From NCBI GenBank assembly GCA_964652775.1, contig CAZZAM010000003.1:62001-126000 (forward strand): a stretch of 64,000 nucleotides of DNA. Direction: 5' to 3'. The notes under the pieces were generated by a model that was given only the letters and a program-made list of their open reading frames with translations, ran no database searches and was not told where the DNA came from. Source of the stretch: UBA11346 sp038060575 (GTDB lineage Bacteria > Planctomycetota > UBA11346). A program made the translations under genes and the position numbers. Shown here piece by piece: positions 63,481-64,000 of the stretch; position 1 is the stretch's first letter; each line of letters starts with the position of its first letter.

Positions 63481-64000
63481 TCACTTCACATGGAAACGGC
63501 TTGCAGCCATGCGCTCGAGCCAATCAGCCCGACAACGCACTGCAGCAAGAATACCGTCAAAATCGCCACGATTTGGCACCGCCGCTAGCTGAGCGGGGAC
63601 CGCGCCAGGTAGTCCTGCAAGTTCCACACAGACACCATCTAACTGCTGCAGCGACAGTCGCAGCAGTTGTTCGTCAGCCAGGAGTTTTGTCTCGGTAGCA
63701 CCGAGTCGGAAGTCGGTGGGCACCGCCTCGGCAAACGCCACTTCCAGTTGTCCCGCATAATCAGCCAACTCCTGGGCCAAGCGACCGGCTTGGGCACGTG
63801 GACTTTCACGTTTGGACACTTCCTGTCGCACCGGAGCGTTGCCACGCGCATCAAGTAACGTTCGATGCAATAGCGCAGCGCATGGTTCAAGGACTTGCGA
63901 CAATTCTGCGGCGGCCTTCTCTCCGGCGCTCCGCCGCTTGATCAATGCCAGGACATCAGCCGCTGCCACCGCAGGCAATGCGATAACCGAATCGGCAGCG
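63481..64000 (-). CDS. Helical protein of unknown function, cut by right edge
   Basis: The frame is open to the edge and gives at least 173 residues, rich in Ala and Leu and apparently all helical (LAQELADYAGQLEVAFAEAV, LLADEQLLRLSLQQLDGV). No motif is recognised. Its stop may overlap the glnE start, so the two are probably cotranscribed. The start lies beyond the window. Confidence 0.55.
   Translation of the reverse strand, partial: AADSVIALPAVAAADVLALIKRRSAGEKAAAELSQVLEPCAALLHRTLLDARGNAPVRQEVSKRESPRAQAGRLAQELADYAGQLEVAFAEAVPTDFRLGATETKLLADEQLLRLSLQQLDGVCVELAGLPGAVPAQLAAVPNRGDFDGILAAVRCRADWLERMAASRFHVK

Overview
The window looks like chromosome from a Gram-negative, moderately GC-rich bacterium of the PVC group, most likely Planctomycetota or a close relative. 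This placement is an inference from gene types: Ser/Thr kinases including an FHA-kinase fusion, an ECF sigma factor fused to a membrane-anchored extracytoplasmic part, very large secreted beta-rich proteins, a short ParE-type topoisomerase subunit, and LPS and TonB genes alongside murA. No 16S rRNA is present. A run of 10 N at 49096-49105 shows the sequence is a scaffold. Many starts are four-base ATGA/GTGA overlaps, so genes are packed in translationally coupled operons.

Region by region. 1-5.4 kb: 5' part of a Ser/Thr kinase gene, a low-molecular-weight phosphatase, an AraD-type epimerase, a long coiled-coil protein and a 2-Cys peroxiredoxin, all on the minus strand. 5.5-7.0 kb: an MFS transporter. 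7.2-11.7 kb (plus): an energy-transduction operon of a DUF3450-like protein, ExbB with a coiled-coil extension, a second ExbB, ExbD, TonB and a TPR protein. 11.8-15.1 kb (minus): a sigma factor-membrane fusion and a coiled-coil protein. 15.2-28.1 kb (minus): a five-gene operon, each junction an ATGA overlap, of an ECF sigma factor, a membrane protein with a YfbK-like von Willebrand A domain, and three exported proteins of about 1,000-1,100 residues that share an N-terminal pattern. This is the best candidate for an undescribed system. 28.2-34.8 kb: BirA, an FHA-kinase with an altered catalytic loop, a PIN/TRAM membrane protein, an M14-type peptidase and a fragment of a sigma factor. 34.9-36.1 kb: an AT-rich cassette-like insert and a gene-poor stretch. 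36.1-45.6 kb: PLD-like protein, glycosyltransferase 9, an HTH-REC regulator, polyprenyl synthase, PcnB, TruA, a MazG-like hydrolase, PheT and two small proteins. 45.7-53.3 kb: DHH phosphoesterase, Trm112-like, LigD-PE-like, kinase, MurA, cyclodeaminase-like, AsmA-like, CDP-alcohol phosphatidyltransferase, a secreted protein and tRNA-Met. 53.3-64 kb: IspH, transketolase, a small membrane protein, ribosomal protein L34 (rpmH), a secreted protein, ParE, GlnE and a partial gene at the right edge.

Most named genes are housekeeping (translation, RNA processing, isoprenoids, envelope, nitrogen control). The accessory interest lies in signalling: two sigma-factor systems tied to the membrane, three kinases, and the TonB system. 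Gaps between genes carry several unrelated families of long hairpin repeats (CAGAGG-type, GTAGGGGC-type, GGAAGTCC-type, GAATGCTCGA-type and a modular GCCGCCAC-type); one of these borders the assembly gap and one lies at the start of a coding region.
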